DNA from: Streptomyces lydicus | GTDB lineage: Bacteria > Actinomycetota > Actinomycetes > Streptomycetales > Streptomycetaceae | Length of the DNA: 64,000 nt | Direction of reading: 5' to 3' | Assembly: GCF_004125265.1 (NCBI RefSeq) | Contig: NZ_RDTE01000003.1 | Location: forward strand, 310,001 to 374,000 | Part shown: positions 32,253 through 40,578 of the stretch, one piece after another | Position numbering within the stretch: the first letter of the stretch is position 1 | Layout: each line of letters starts with the position of its first letter | The notes under the pieces: generated by a model | Seen by the model: the letters and a program-made list of their open reading frames with translations, nothing else | Told to the model about the DNA's origin: nothing | The model's database searches: none | Position numbers and translations under genes: made by a program

Positions 32253-32300
32253 GTGGCCGCTCCCTTCTCCACTTGCGCCACTTCTTCTTCGTCGGCCCCG

Positions 32301-32525
32301 TCAGCTCTCGTACAGCAGGTCGAGCAGTTGCTCCTCTTCCCGTTCGAAGGCCTCTTCGCCGAGGTGACCTGCTTCGAATTCATGGTTCAGCGCGGCGAGC
32401 CGGGCGCGGATCACGGAGGGGTCGTGCAGCTCGCGGTCGGCCGCCTGGGCGAGTTGGTCGGCCACCCAGACCACTCCCCGTACGGGCGCGAGCGGCAGGG
32501 TGAGCACACCGCTGATCAGCCCCAC
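32301..32525 (-). CDS. gvpG: Gas vesicle protein GvpG (operon 1)
   Basis: GvpG of 74 residues. The N-terminal signature GLISGVLTLPLAPVRGVVWV is followed by a charged helical part (EFEAGHLGEEAFEREEEQLLDLL). The GTG start at 32525 begins 1 nt after the gvpF stop. GvpG is a small conserved assembly factor found beside GvpF. Confidence 0.92.
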   Translation of the reverse strand: MGLISGVLTLPLAPVRGVVWVADQLAQAADRELHDPSVIRARLAALNHEFEAGHLGEEAFEREEEQLLDLLYES

Positions 32526-32526
32526 C

Positions 32527-33285
32527 TCAACCGCCCGCTCTCGCCCTTGCCCTCGCCGCGAGCGGCCGCGGTCCGAGGAAGCTGTAGCAGGGCAGCGGGC
32601 CCGCCACCCGGAGTTCGACGCGCTCGCGGTGCTGCCGGGCCAGACGCTCCGCCTCCGCGATGAAGCCGGCGCTGTCGCTCCGGTCCACCAGGAACGACAT
32701 ATTGACCTGGCAGCCCGAAACCTCCGGCCCGGCGGCGGCCGCCTGCGCCCGGGGCGTCAGCGCCCGCACGATCTCGTGCCCCGCTTGTGCGGCCCGGCGC
32801 GAGAGCGCGGCGGCCACCGCCTCACCGAGGCGCATGTTCGCCTCGTAGCCGGGCCGTCGGCGCACCGCCTCGCGCAGGCCGCGGACGGTGGCGTCCCCGG
32901 TCACGAGCGCGGCGAGCGAGTCGTCGGCAGGCATCGCTTTGACGTTGATCTCGACCCTTCCCGCCAGGTCGTCCAAGGCGGCCAGATGCTGCTCCTCGGC
33001 GTCCGAGAGCTGCCGGCGGACCACTGACTCGTCCGGTGCGACCATGCCGAACCGCATGGGCAGGACGGGACCGGCCGCGGCGAGGGCCAGCAACAGTTCC
33101 TGGTGCGCCGTGAGGTCGCGACGACGGGCGCGCAGGTTCGGCGGCGCCGGGCTCACTACCGCGGCAACGTGCCCTTCACCGATGCGCTCCACCGTCCCCG
33201 GCGGATCTCCCACTCCGCGCAGGTGCGAGGGCAGCGGGTGGCCGGCGCGGACGATGCCGTAGACGTAGATGCCGTCATCCGTCAC
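32527..33285 (-). CDS. gvpF: Gas vesicle protein GvpF (operon 1)
   Basis: GvpF of 252 residues with the family landmarks IYVYGIVRAG at the N-terminus, LPMRFGMVAPDE in the middle and a C-terminal VSFLVD-equivalent (MSFLVDRSDSAGF) ending in AGPLPCYSFLGP. GvpF interacts with GvpA and is part of the accessory complex that prevents shell protein aggregation. It begins 3 nt after the gvpA stop. A basic, Ala/Arg-rich tail of about 12 residues ends the protein. Confidence 0.94.
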   Translation of the reverse strand: MTDDGIYVYGIVRAGHPLPSHLRGVGDPPGTVERIGEGHVAAVVSPAPPNLRARRRDLTAHQELLLALAAAGPVLPMRFGMVAPDESVVRRQLSDAEEQHLAALDDLAGRVEINVKAMPADDSLAALVTGDATVRGLREAVRRRPGYEANMRLGEAVAAALSRRAAQAGHEIVRALTPRAQAAAAGPEVSGCQVNMSFLVDRSDSAGFIAEAERLARQHRERVELRVAGPLPCYSFLGPRPLAARARARAGG

Positions 33286-33288
33286 TGC

Positions 33289-33762
33289 TCACTCCTCCTC
33301 TGAGCGCCGTCGGCGGGAGGCGGCCCCGGACCGGGCGGAACTGCTGCGCCGCCGCCGCTGCGGCTGCGCTTCCTCCTCGGATTCGTCATCCGAGTCGTCA
33401 TCGCCGCCCACCACCGAGCGGACGGTGTCGCCAATGGATTTGGCGGCCTTTTTCGCCTTGTGCTTTCCGATGCTCTTCGCGGCCTGGCCGCCGAACAGCT
33501 CCGGGACGGTCACGCTGCCCGAATCGTGTTCCAGATCCAGCCGGTTGCACGCCTCCGCAAAACGCAGATACGTATCGACGCTGGCCACCACGATGCGGGC
33601 ATCTATCTTGAGGATCTCGATCCCGACCAGGGACACCCGTATGAACACATCGATGACCATCCCCCGGTCCAGGATGAGTTCCATCACGTCGTACAGCGTT
33701 CCCGCCCTGGGCGGGCAGGGAATGACTTCGCCGGACAGTCCCGAATACGTTGTCGTGGCCAT
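33289..33762 (-). CDS. gvpA: Gas vesicle structural protein GvpA (operon 1)
   Basis: Major shell protein homologue, 157 residues. The GvpA core ([55 protein letters not shown]; about residues 22-78) is intact. It is followed by a long hydrophilic tail with an acidic block (DDDSDDESEEE) and a terminal basic/Ser block (RRRRSSS, SRRRRSEEE). Compact GvpA proteins end near residue 75. Extended tails like this are seen in streptomycete versions and may change packing or surface charge (inference). Second gene after gvpO, 35 nt apart. Confidence 0.95.
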   Translation of the reverse strand: MATTTYSGLSGEVIPCPPRAGTLYDVMELILDRGMVIDVFIRVSLVGIEILKIDARIVVASVDTYLRFAEACNRLDLEHDSGSVTVPELFGGQAAKSIGKHKAKKAAKSIGDTVRSVVGGDDDSDDESEEEAQPQRRRRSSSARSGAASRRRRSEEE

Positions 33763-33797
33763 ATGAGGTGCCCTTTCAGCTGGTCAGCGCTCCGCGT

Positions 33798-34118
33798 TCA
33801 CTGGTCGGCCGCACCTCGCCGATAGCGGTGGGTCCGGTAGTACTCGAGCAGTTCACCCTCGTCGTCGAGCTTCACGTCGTATGTCGCGAGAAGGCTCGTG
33901 GTATCCGGAATCCGCGCCAGCTCCAGCACATCCACCTCGACACACCAGCCGTCGTCGGTCCGGCGTACCGCGGAAACACCTTCCACCCGCTGGCTGATCA
34001 GGCTCTGCAGCAATTCGGCGGCCCGGCGCGCCACTTCCCCGGGATCGCTTCCCGGCGTTTTCTTGTGTTTCCGGGCAGCCGTGGACGACCGAACCCGAGT
34101 GCGGGATTGTTCTGCCAT
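33798..34118 (-). CDS. gvpO: Gas vesicle protein GvpO (operon 1)
   Basis: GvpO of 106 residues. A basic, Ser/Thr/Lys-rich N-terminus is followed by the family core VEGVSAVRRTDDGWCVEVDV, ELARIPDTTSLLATYDVKLD and GELLEYYRTHRYRRG. It is the first gene of the leftward operon 1. GvpO has been implicated in regulating gas vesicle formation in haloarchaea; its role in Streptomyces is not established. Its promoter must lie in the ~60 nt separating it from the oxidoreductase remnant or within that remnant; no strong consensus was seen. Confidence 0.92.
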   Translation of the reverse strand: MAEQSRTRVRSSTAARKHKKTPGSDPGEVARRAAELLQSLISQRVEGVSAVRRTDDGWCVEVDVLELARIPDTTSLLATYDVKLDDEGELLEYYRTHRYRRGAADQ

Positions 34119-34184
34119 ACACCAAGTCTCATCGCCACCCTGACCTGTGCATCTTCAGCGGGACCAAATGAGGCGCCGCCACGG

Positions 34185-34606
34185 TTCGACGCGACCGGAC
34201 GAGGCACCCAGCGCGACGGCATGCGCTGCAGCACGGCCGTCGCGTATCTGCGGCCGGCTCTGGTCCGGCCGAATCTGGAGGTGCTCACCGGCGCCCGGTG
34301 CACCCGCATCCTGTTCGACGGCGAGCGCGCGAGCGGCGTCGAGCTGGAGCGGGGCGGCGAACTGCAGCAAGGGCACACCGAGCGGGAGGGCGTGCTGTCG
34401 GCCGGTGCGTACAACTCCCCGCAGCTGCTGATGCTTTCCGGCATCGGCGTGGCCGGTGAACTCGCGGCCCTCGGCATCACGCCCAGGGTGGACCTCCCGG
34501 TGGGGGAAAACCTCCAGGACCACCCGCAGGCCGGCGGCTTCCACCGCACCCAGGGATCGCGGAGAAGGCGGCGGACCTGATCCGCGGCATCCCCGCGCCG
34601 GCCTGA
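34185..34606 (+). pseudogene. GMC oxidoreductase remnant (truncated, internal deletion)
   Basis: Fragment of a choline-dehydrogenase-like GMC flavoenzyme. The frame reads QRDGMRCSTAVAYLRPAL, then RPNLEVLTGARCTRILFDG, the GMC motif GAYNSPQLLMLSGIG (about 34401-34445) and VGENLQDHP. The middle/substrate-domain segment then breaks off. After a frame change it resumes as GIAEKAADLIRG, the very C-terminus of the family, ending at 34606. The N-terminal FAD-binding region and about 200 residues between the two pieces are missing. It is a decayed gene lying between gas vesicle operon 1 and the phosphatase. Confidence 0.85.
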
Positions 34607-34800
34607 CGGACCTGACCGGCCCATTCGGGTGAGCGGGTCAGGACAGCCGCACCCGGACCGCTGCCGTGCGGCGTACACCCCGGGGTTCCGGCCGAGCGGA
34701 CGCACCGCCTCGGACCGCCGAGCGGGTCGCCGTTGTCCCGGCGGGCGCGGGCGGCCAGCCGCTTCTAGATTGACCCCATGGGGCCGTGCACGGCAGGAGG

Positions 34801-36060
34801 ATGGGCAGGGAACCCGTGAGGAGACCGGAGCTCGATCATGCGGCGCTGTTCGCCGCGACACCGAGCGCTTGCCTGGTCCTGGACCCGGACCTGGTGATCG
34901 TCGACGTCAACCACGCATACCTCCAGGCAACCGGACGCACCCGGGACGATCTGCTCGGGCAGTACGTCTTCGACGCCTTCCCCGACAACCCCGCCGACCC
35001 CGACGCCGAAGGGGTGCAGAACCTGCACCCCTCGCTGAGCCGGGTGCTGGCTTCCGGGGAGCCGGACACTATGGCGGTCCAGCGGTACGACATTGCCGTG
35101 ACCGGCCGGCCGGGCCTGTTCGAGGAGCGCTGGTGGTCCACCATCAACACCCCCGTCATCGCCTCGGACGGCACGGTGGCGTGGATCATCCACCGGGTGG
35201 AGGATGTCACGGCGTTCGTGCACTCCCGCCGCTCCCGTCAGCTGCCCGGCGGGCAGCTGAGCGAGCGCGAGGAGGCGATGGAGGCCGAGCTGTACGTCCG
35301 TGCGCGGGCGCTGCAGCACCTCAACGAGGAGCTGCGCCGGGCCCACGCCCGCGAACGCCAGGTGGCGCTCACCCTCCAGGAATCCATGCTCCACTCCCCC
35401 GACCTCGCCCGGCACCGGAACATCGCGGTGCGCTACCTCCCCGCCATCGGCTCACTCAACATCTGCGGCGACTGGTACGACATCGTCGACCTCCCCGGGG
35501 AGGCCTTCGCCGTCGCGGTCGGCGATGTCGTCGGCCACGGCCTGGAGGCCGCCGCCGTCATGGGGATGCTCCGCAGCGCCCTCAGCGCCGCCGACCGCTC
35601 CGTCGAGGGGCCCGCCCAGGCGCTGAAGGTGCTGGGCCTGTACGCCCGCTCCGTCGACAAGGCCCTGGCCACCACCGTCGTCCAGGCGCTGATCGACACC
35701 GGCCGCCATGAGGTCGTCTACAGCAGCGCCGGTCACCCACCCCCCGTCCTGCTGCGCGCCGACGGCACCCACGCGCTCCTGGACCAGGCCACCGACCCGC
35801 CCCTGGGCGCCCACTCCGAAGACGAACCCCGCCCGCAGGCCCGTATTCCGTACACGTCCGGCGACACCCTCGTCCTCTACACCGACGGGCTCGTCGAACG
35901 CCGCGACGAGGACATCGACGCCGGCCTCGCCCGCCTCACCGACGCCCTCTCCCGCTACAGCCGGTTCAGCCCGGAACGCCTCGCCGACGCGCTGCTGGCA
36001 CGCCTCGGCGTCAGCGCCGGCGCCCGCGACGACATCGCCCTCGTCGTCGTCCGCCTGTAG
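34801..36060 (+). CDS. PAS-PP2C (SpoIIE-type) serine phosphatase
   Basis: Signalling protein of about 420 residues. An N-terminal PAS domain (LFAATPSACLVLDPDLVIVD...WIIHRVEDVT, about residues 15-140) is followed by a linker helix and a SpoIIE/PP2C phosphatase domain (from about 200). The phosphatase has the metal-binding pattern GDWYDIV...VGDVVGHGLEAA, then SSAGHPPPVLL, YTDGLVERR and C-terminal DDIALVVVRL. Such enzymes dephosphorylate STAS anti-anti-sigma proteins or modulate sigma-B-like cascades. The start is uncertain: GTG 34786, ATG 34801 (AGGAGG abuts it) and GTG 34816 (GGGA 4 nt upstream, AGGAGG 15 nt upstream) are all possible. It may act on the STAS protein at 25.3 kb (inference). Confidence 0.92.
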   Translation: MGREPVRRPELDHAALFAATPSACLVLDPDLVIVDVNHAYLQATGRTRDDLLGQYVFDAFPDNPADPDAEGVQNLHPSLSRVLASGEPDTMAVQRYDIAVTGRPGLFEERWWSTINTPVIASDGTVAWIIHRVEDVTAFVHSRRSRQLPGGQLSEREEAMEAELYVRARALQHLNEELRRAHARERQVALTLQESMLHSPDLARHRNIAVRYLPAIGSLNICGDWYDIVDLPGEAFAVAVGDVVGHGLEAAAVMGMLRSALSAADRSVEGPAQALKVLGLYARSVDKALATTVVQALIDTGRHEVVYSSAGHPPPVLLRADGTHALLDQATDPPLGAHSEDEPRPQARIPYTSGDTLVLYTDGLVERRDEDIDAGLARLTDALSRYSRFSPERLADALLARLGVSAGARDDIALVVVRL

Positions 36061-36401
36061 CCGGGCGGAAGGAGGACGCCTACGGTTTCGTCGGGATGTT
36101 CCGGTTTCTGCAGGAGTCAGGCAACGGACCGCGACGCGCGTCATGCGACGTGTACTCCCCGTCATGGTGGGCGACTCCCCCGCACACATGGGCAGCTCGC
36201 CTCGCCCCGCAACCCGACCAGCGGATGCAGCCACGAGATGCGTCACGCACCATGGGCGTAAGAAGATCCAGATCCTCGCACCACTCGGGATGACCGATGA
36301 CAGAGCATCCAGGACTTCCTCGTGCGAACCACCGGCGTGCGCCGCAGGGCCACTCGGCACGGCCGACTACCGGAACCGGACCGCCCGGCTGCCCCCACCG
36401 C
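36061..36401. other. Intergenic, nothing recognised
   Basis: 341 nt between the phosphatase and the secreted NTF2-like protein. No gene, clear terminator or repeat was recognised; the promoter of the next gene should lie here. Confidence 0.4.
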
Positions 36402-36914
36402 ATGTCCGTGGTGACCCTCACTCGGGTCTTCCACGCCGTGCCCGCCGCCGTGCTCCTGGCCCTTGTCGTGGTCCTCACCGGCGTCGGGGCGTTCACCGGC
36501 ACTGCCCGGGCGGACAGCACCCGTTCCCGGACGACCACTGCTACGGCCACGGCTACGACTACGGCAGCGGCCTCGTTCCCGGTCCCGGCCGCGCTCCGTG
36601 CGGTCGCCCCGAGTCAGCCTGCGCCCGAGCCCACGGATGTGGTCCAGACGTATTTCAGCGTCATCAACGACCGTGATTTCGTGGCCGCTTGGGCGATCGG
36701 CGGGCGGCAGCACATCGCGGGCCGGTCGTACGACGCCTTTGTGGCGTCCTTCAACACCGTGTCAAAGTTCGACGTCACGATCGTATCGGTGCAGGGCAAC
36801 AAGGTTGCGGTCGAGCTGGACGCCACACAGACCGATAACTCCCATCGGCATTACGCCGGCACCTACACCGTTGTGGACGGCGTGATCGTGGCCGCCGGCA
36901 TCCACCCCAAGTGA
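36402..36914 (+). CDS. Secreted/anchored NTF2-like hypothetical protein
   Basis: Protein of about 170 residues. An N-terminal hydrophobic segment (VPAAVLLALVVVLTGVGAF) acts as signal peptide or anchor. A Thr/Ala-rich linker (about residues 38-60) follows. The C-terminal domain has the helix-plus-sheet order of NTF2-like folds: VVQTYFSVINDRDFVAAWAI, then strands DVTIVSVQGNKVAVELDA and AGTYTVVDGVIVAAGI. Function is unknown; such domains are often ligand-binding or structural. The start at ATG 36402 places the signal peptide at the N-terminus. The frame is open from ATG 36297, which would add 35 unlikely residues. No good ribosome site is visible for either. Confidence 0.68.
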   Translation: MSVVTLTRVFHAVPAAVLLALVVVLTGVGAFTGTARADSTRSRTTTATATATTTAAASFPVPAALRAVAPSQPAPEPTDVVQTYFSVINDRDFVAAWAIGGRQHIAGRSYDAFVASFNTVSKFDVTIVSVQGNKVAVELDATQTDNSHRHYAGTYTVVDGVIVAAGIHPK

Positions 36915-37051
36915 CCGTACGGGTGCCGCGGCTCTCGACCGCTGTCAGAGCCCCGGCTCTCCCCCGCGCCCTCCGCAGGCCTCTTTGAGCCGACTCCCTC
37001 AGGCCCGGTGTCGCCCGGGGTAAGCGGCCCGGGCTGACTTACCGTGGCCGG

Positions 37052-38425
37052 GTGACAGCAAGTGCAGGCAAGCGCGCATGCCGCCGTGACCTGTGGGCGG
37101 TTGCCGGTGCGGTGGCGCTGTGCGTACTGGCGGCGGTCGTGGGACGCGTCATCAACCGGACCATTTACGGTGTCGAGGGCATTCTGCGGCTGGAGTGGCC
37201 CCCGTTGTACGCCTGGTGGCTGCCACATGCCGGCCCCGGCACTCCGGCGGCGGTAGCCGTCGCCGCGCTGGTGGTGGTCTACGGTCCGTCGACCGCACGG
37301 CGTCTGTCGTGGCGGGCGCTGGTGTGGGCCGTATGGGCCGCGGCGATGGCCTGGACGTGGTCGCTCGCACTGGTGGACGGATGGGAACGTGGCGTCGCCG
37401 GGCGGCTGACCACTAGCCTGGAGTACCTGCGGTCCGTCGACGACGTGCACGATGTGGGGGCTTTTCTACGGGACTTCACCCACCACATCCTGGTCGGCTC
37501 GCCCGGCCTCTGGCCTGCGCATGTGGCCGGTCATCCGCCCGGCGCGCTGCTGACGTTCGTCGGCCTGGACCGGATCGGGCTGGGCGGCGGCGCCTGGGCC
37601 GCCGCCTGGTGCCTCACCGTCGGGACCTCCCTCACCGTGGCCGTCTTGGTGACCGTCCGGGTGTGTGGTGGTGAGGAACTGGCGCGCCGGGCCGCCCCGT
37701 TCCTCGTGCTGGCCCCCGCGGCGGTATGGATCGGGGTCAGCGCCGACGGCTACTTCGCGGGCGTGGCAGCCTGGGCCCTCGCCCTGCTGGCCATGGCGGC
37801 CGCACGGAGCACACGGGTACCGCGCCTTGCCGCGCTGGGCGCGGGGCTGCTGCTCGGCTGGTCCTGGTACCTGTCCTACGGCCTGACCCTGCTCGTCCTC
37901 CCCGCGGCCGCGGTGCTGCTGATCGCGCGCTCGGCCCGCCCGCTGCCCTGGGTGCTGCTGGGCGCGCTGGTGTGGGTGGTGGCGTTCACCTGGGCCGGCT
38001 TCTGGTGGCCGGAGGGCTATACGACCCTGGTCGAGCGCTACTACCAAGGCGCCGCGAAGGTACGCCCGTACAGCTACTTCCTCTGGGCCAACCTGGCGGC
38101 CCAGGTACTGAGCGTGGGCCTGGCCACCGTCGCCGGGCTGCGCCGCGCCGCCGGTCCGCTGTGGACGGCGGTACGCGGCATGCGGCGCGCGGCGCCGACC
38201 GGGCGGGGTGCCCTCGCCCTTCTGGTCGCGGCAGGGCTGTGCATGCTGCTGCTCGCGGATGTGTCCGGGATGAGCAAGGCAGAGACCGAACGGATCTGGC
38301 TGCCCTTCGCGGTGTGGACGCTGCCCGCGTGTGCGCTGCTGCCACGTCGCTTCCACTCCTGGTGGCTGGCCGCGCAGGGGCTCCTCGCCCTGCTGGTCAA
38401 CCATCTGTTGCTGACCGGCTGGTGA
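37052..38425 (+). CDS. Polytopic membrane protein, GT-C-like
   Basis: Integral membrane protein of 457 residues with about 10-12 predicted spans. A large extracytoplasmic loop after the first spans (about residues 105-160) contains DFTHHILVGSPG and GHPPGALL. This architecture resembles GT-C/GT39-type lipid-linked sugar transferases of actinobacteria, but the canonical first-loop D/E-D motif is not clear, so only a membrane-protein call is safe. GTG 37052 lacks an upstream purine-rich site and a TACCGT lies just upstream, so the transcript may be leaderless. It converges with the next membrane gene, only 46 nt apart. Confidence 0.82.
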   Translation: MTASAGKRACRRDLWAVAGAVALCVLAAVVGRVINRTIYGVEGILRLEWPPLYAWWLPHAGPGTPAAVAVAALVVVYGPSTARRLSWRALVWAVWAAAMAWTWSLALVDGWERGVAGRLTTSLEYLRSVDDVHDVGAFLRDFTHHILVGSPGLWPAHVAGHPPGALLTFVGLDRIGLGGGAWAAAWCLTVGTSLTVAVLVTVRVCGGEELARRAAPFLVLAPAAVWIGVSADGYFAGVAAWALALLAMAAARSTRVPRLAALGAGLLLGWSWYLSYGLTLLVLPAAAVLLIARSARPLPWVLLGALVWVVAFTWAGFWWPEGYTTLVERYYQGAAKVRPYSYFLWANLAAQVLSVGLATVAGLRRAAGPLWTAVRGMRRAAPTGRGALALLVAAGLCMLLLADVSGMSKAETERIWLPFAVWTLPACALLPRRFHSWWLAAQGLLALLVNHLLLTGW

Positions 38426-38471
38426 CCATGGCCGGCGCCCACCGCTGACGACCGGCGCGCGGCAGGCACGT

Positions 38472-39101
38472 CTACTCCTTCCGGTCCGGGGGAGCAGGCG
38501 GAGGAGGTGCCGAGGGAGGCGGAGCCGGAGGAGCAGGCGGTGGTGGCGGCGACGGGGGTGGTGCCGGGGGCGGTGCGGGAGGCAGCGGGCTCTCGGACGG
38601 CGCACCGGCCGCATACGTGCGCCACAGGGCGAACAGCAGACACACCGCGGAGGCCGCGAAGAGCGCCGCCGTGATCAGCAGCCAGCGGCCCCAGAACACC
38701 TCGGACGGCAGGGCGGTGTACAGCGAGAACTCCGGGACCCTGCGCAGGATGAGCGGATACCACACCAACAGCAGCAGGAGGGCGACGAAGGCGGGCACCC
38801 TGAGGTAGTTGATCCCACCTACCACCACGGGCGCCGGGGTGTCCGCGGGCGCGGGGGCTTCCAGGTCGCGCCGCCGGCGGCGCGGGCGCCGGACGAGGCG
38901 TTGTGCCATGCGGTCGGTGACGCTGTAGAACGGCAGGAAGACCAGGTCGTGCAGGAGGGCCGCGCCGACGAACCAGAGGAGGACACCGAGGGTGTCTCCG
39001 GTGAGCAGTCGCACGCCCGCGTACCCGGCCAGGAAGAAGGAGCACAGGACGAGGAGGAGGTGAAGCGGCGACGCCCCGTAGCGGGCGCGGAAGCCCTTCA
39101 C
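38472..39101 (-). CDS. Membrane protein with Pro-rich C-terminal tail, partner of molybdoenzyme
   Basis: Protein of 209 residues with about four membrane spans (LHLLLVLCSFFLAGYAGV; LLWFVGAALLHDLVFLPF; YLRVPAFVALLLLLVWYPLI; WLLITAALFAASAVCLLFAL). It ends in about 38 residues that are almost only Pro, Ala and Ser. GTG 39101 overlaps the molybdoenzyme stop by 4 nt (GTGA), so the two are translationally coupled. It may be a membrane partner or assembly factor for that enzyme (inference). The upstream extension of this frame to 40142 is a shadow of the molybdoenzyme gene. No family name is recognised. Confidence 0.8.
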   Translation of the reverse strand: MKGFRARYGASPLHLLLVLCSFFLAGYAGVRLLTGDTLGVLLWFVGAALLHDLVFLPFYSVTDRMAQRLVRRPRRRRRDLEAPAPADTPAPVVVGGINYLRVPAFVALLLLLVWYPLILRRVPEFSLYTALPSEVFWGRWLLITAALFAASAVCLLFALWRTYAAGAPSESPLPPAPPPAPPPSPPPPPAPPAPPPSAPPPPAPPDRKE

Positions 39102-40435
39102 GGGGTGTCCCCGAAGGTGAGGCGGGCGACCCATTTGGTGTTGTGCACACCGGGGTTGGCGGGGACGATGATGCGCGCCGGGTACCCGTGGTCCGGGGAG
39201 AGGTCGGCGCCGTTGACCCGGAGGGCCAGCAGCGATCTGGCATCGCGTACCTGGTTGTCGCGCAGATGCGTCGAGCGGAAGGCGCCGGCGCGCTGCACGG
39301 ACTCGACGAAGACGCCCGGTGGGCCGTGGCGCAGTCCGACGAGAGCGGCGAGGTCGGTCAGCCGGACGCCGCTCCAGTGCTGGTCGTCGGTGGACCAGCC
39401 CTCGACGCAGGCGATGGGCAGGGCGGCCGTGTGCTGAGGGAGGGCGAGGAGCTGTGCGCGGGTGCAGCTCTTCTCCCGGCCGTTGCCGCGTACGACCAGC
39501 CGCCAGTCGGGGCCGATGTCGCGGGCCCGGATCCCGACACTCGCCGCGGTCTTGTTGATCTGGAAGCCGTTGGGCCCCCGCCCCGGCTCCTGGCCGCGCG
39601 GAGCCAGCAGCGCGGTGCCGCGGAGGGCACCGCCGATGCTCTGCCCGGCCGTGACGAGGAGCAGGCCCAGTGACCCCGCACCCACCAGCCCGAGAGCGCC
39701 ACGCCGCGACATGGTGACAGGCGCGGGGTGCGGGGTCACCAGCCCGGTGCTGTCGGCCGGTTCGCCGGTCGTCCGGGCGGCGGGGGTACGCAGCTCGGTG
39801 CGCAGGCGGCGGCTGCGCAGGGCCTTCGCCATCACGGGGACACGGAAGGCGATATGGACGAGGAAGGCACCGATGAACACCCAGGCGCCGTAGAAATGCA
39901 GGGTGTAGAAGGAGCCCGGGAAGATGTAGTGCAACTGGATGTTCAGCACGCCGGTGACGAACTCGAACAGCGCCCCGCCCACGAGCAGCAGCAGCGAAAG
40001 CCGTTCCAGCGCATGGCTCGCCGAGCGCAGCGGCGGCCAGGAGAACAGCTTCGGGATCACCGACCACAGCTTCGCCAGCAGCACGGGGATCAGCACCACA
40101 CCGAGCGTGACATGGATGCCCTGGGTGAGGCGGTAGAGCCAATACGGGCTGGTCGGCCAGGAGAAGAGGTAGAAGCCCAGCCAGCCTTTACCCGGTGTCT
40201 GGTCGTTGCCCACAGCCAGCTCGGGGTTGTAGGCGGCGTAGGACAGCAGTCCGGTGACGAAGAGCACAGGGAGGCCGATGAGCAGGACCAGCCCGAACAC
40301 CGAGGTCAGCCACGGTCCGCGCAGGGGGCTGCGCCAGAACGCGGGGCGTGCCGGACCGGGCGGCGGACCGCTTGGCAGGCGACGGGCGCCGGAGGCGGGG
40401 TGGTGCGGCTCGTCGTCATGGTCGCGCGGCTCCAT
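39098..40435 (-). CDS. Membrane molybdopterin oxidoreductase with b-type cytochrome domain and internal Tat motif
   Basis: Fusion protein of 445 residues. Residues ~43-200 form four membrane spans of a cytochrome b561/DUF4405-like domain, with histidines at about 108, 159, 180 and 194 as heme-ligand candidates. A cytoplasmic linker then leads to an internal twin-arginine motif (SRRG, 243-246) and a fifth span (~247-268). The C-terminal part is a sulfite-oxidase/YedY-like molybdopterin domain with the Mo-coordinating cysteine in IACVEGW (C343). Actinobacterial polytopic molybdoproteins of this layout, like Rieske proteins, insert their first spans by Sec and the last by Tat, placing the Mo domain outside. 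Electrons probably pass from the Mo site to the heme domain. The substrate is unknown. Coupled to the membrane gene downstream. Confidence 0.9.
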   Translation of the reverse strand: MEPRDHDDEPHHPASGARRLPSGPPPGPARPAFWRSPLRGPWLTSVFGLVLLIGLPVLFVTGLLSYAAYNPELAVGNDQTPGKGWLGFYLFSWPTSPYWLYRLTQGIHVTLGVVLIPVLLAKLWSVIPKLFSWPPLRSASHALERLSLLLLVGGALFEFVTGVLNIQLHYIFPGSFYTLHFYGAWVFIGAFLVHIAFRVPVMAKALRSRRLRTELRTPAARTTGEPADSTGLVTPHPAPVTMSRRGALGLVGAGSLGLLLVTAGQSIGGALRGTALLAPRGQEPGRGPNGFQINKTAASVGIRARDIGPDWRLVVRGNGREKSCTRAQLLALPQHTAALPIACVEGWSTDDQHWSGVRLTDLAALVGLRHGPPGVFVESVQRAGAFRSTHLRDNQVRDARSLLALRVNGADLSPDHGYPARIIVPANPGVHNTKWVARLTFGDTP

Positions 40436-40578
40436 GGCATCCCTTCGCCGTTTCCGGGCCGGCTCGGCCGGCCGCCCAGGGAAAAGATATGCGGCAAGTG
40501 GCGCATATCACGCGAACCAGGGCATTCCGTCGAGCGTGGGGCGCCGCCTGCCGAGGAACGGCTTGCCGGCTGCGCGCT

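Noticed and set aside
38472-40142. Long upstream extension of the Pro-tail membrane protein
   Set aside because: The extension is a shadow of the molybdoenzyme gene; the GTG at 39101 with GTGA overlap is the sensible start.
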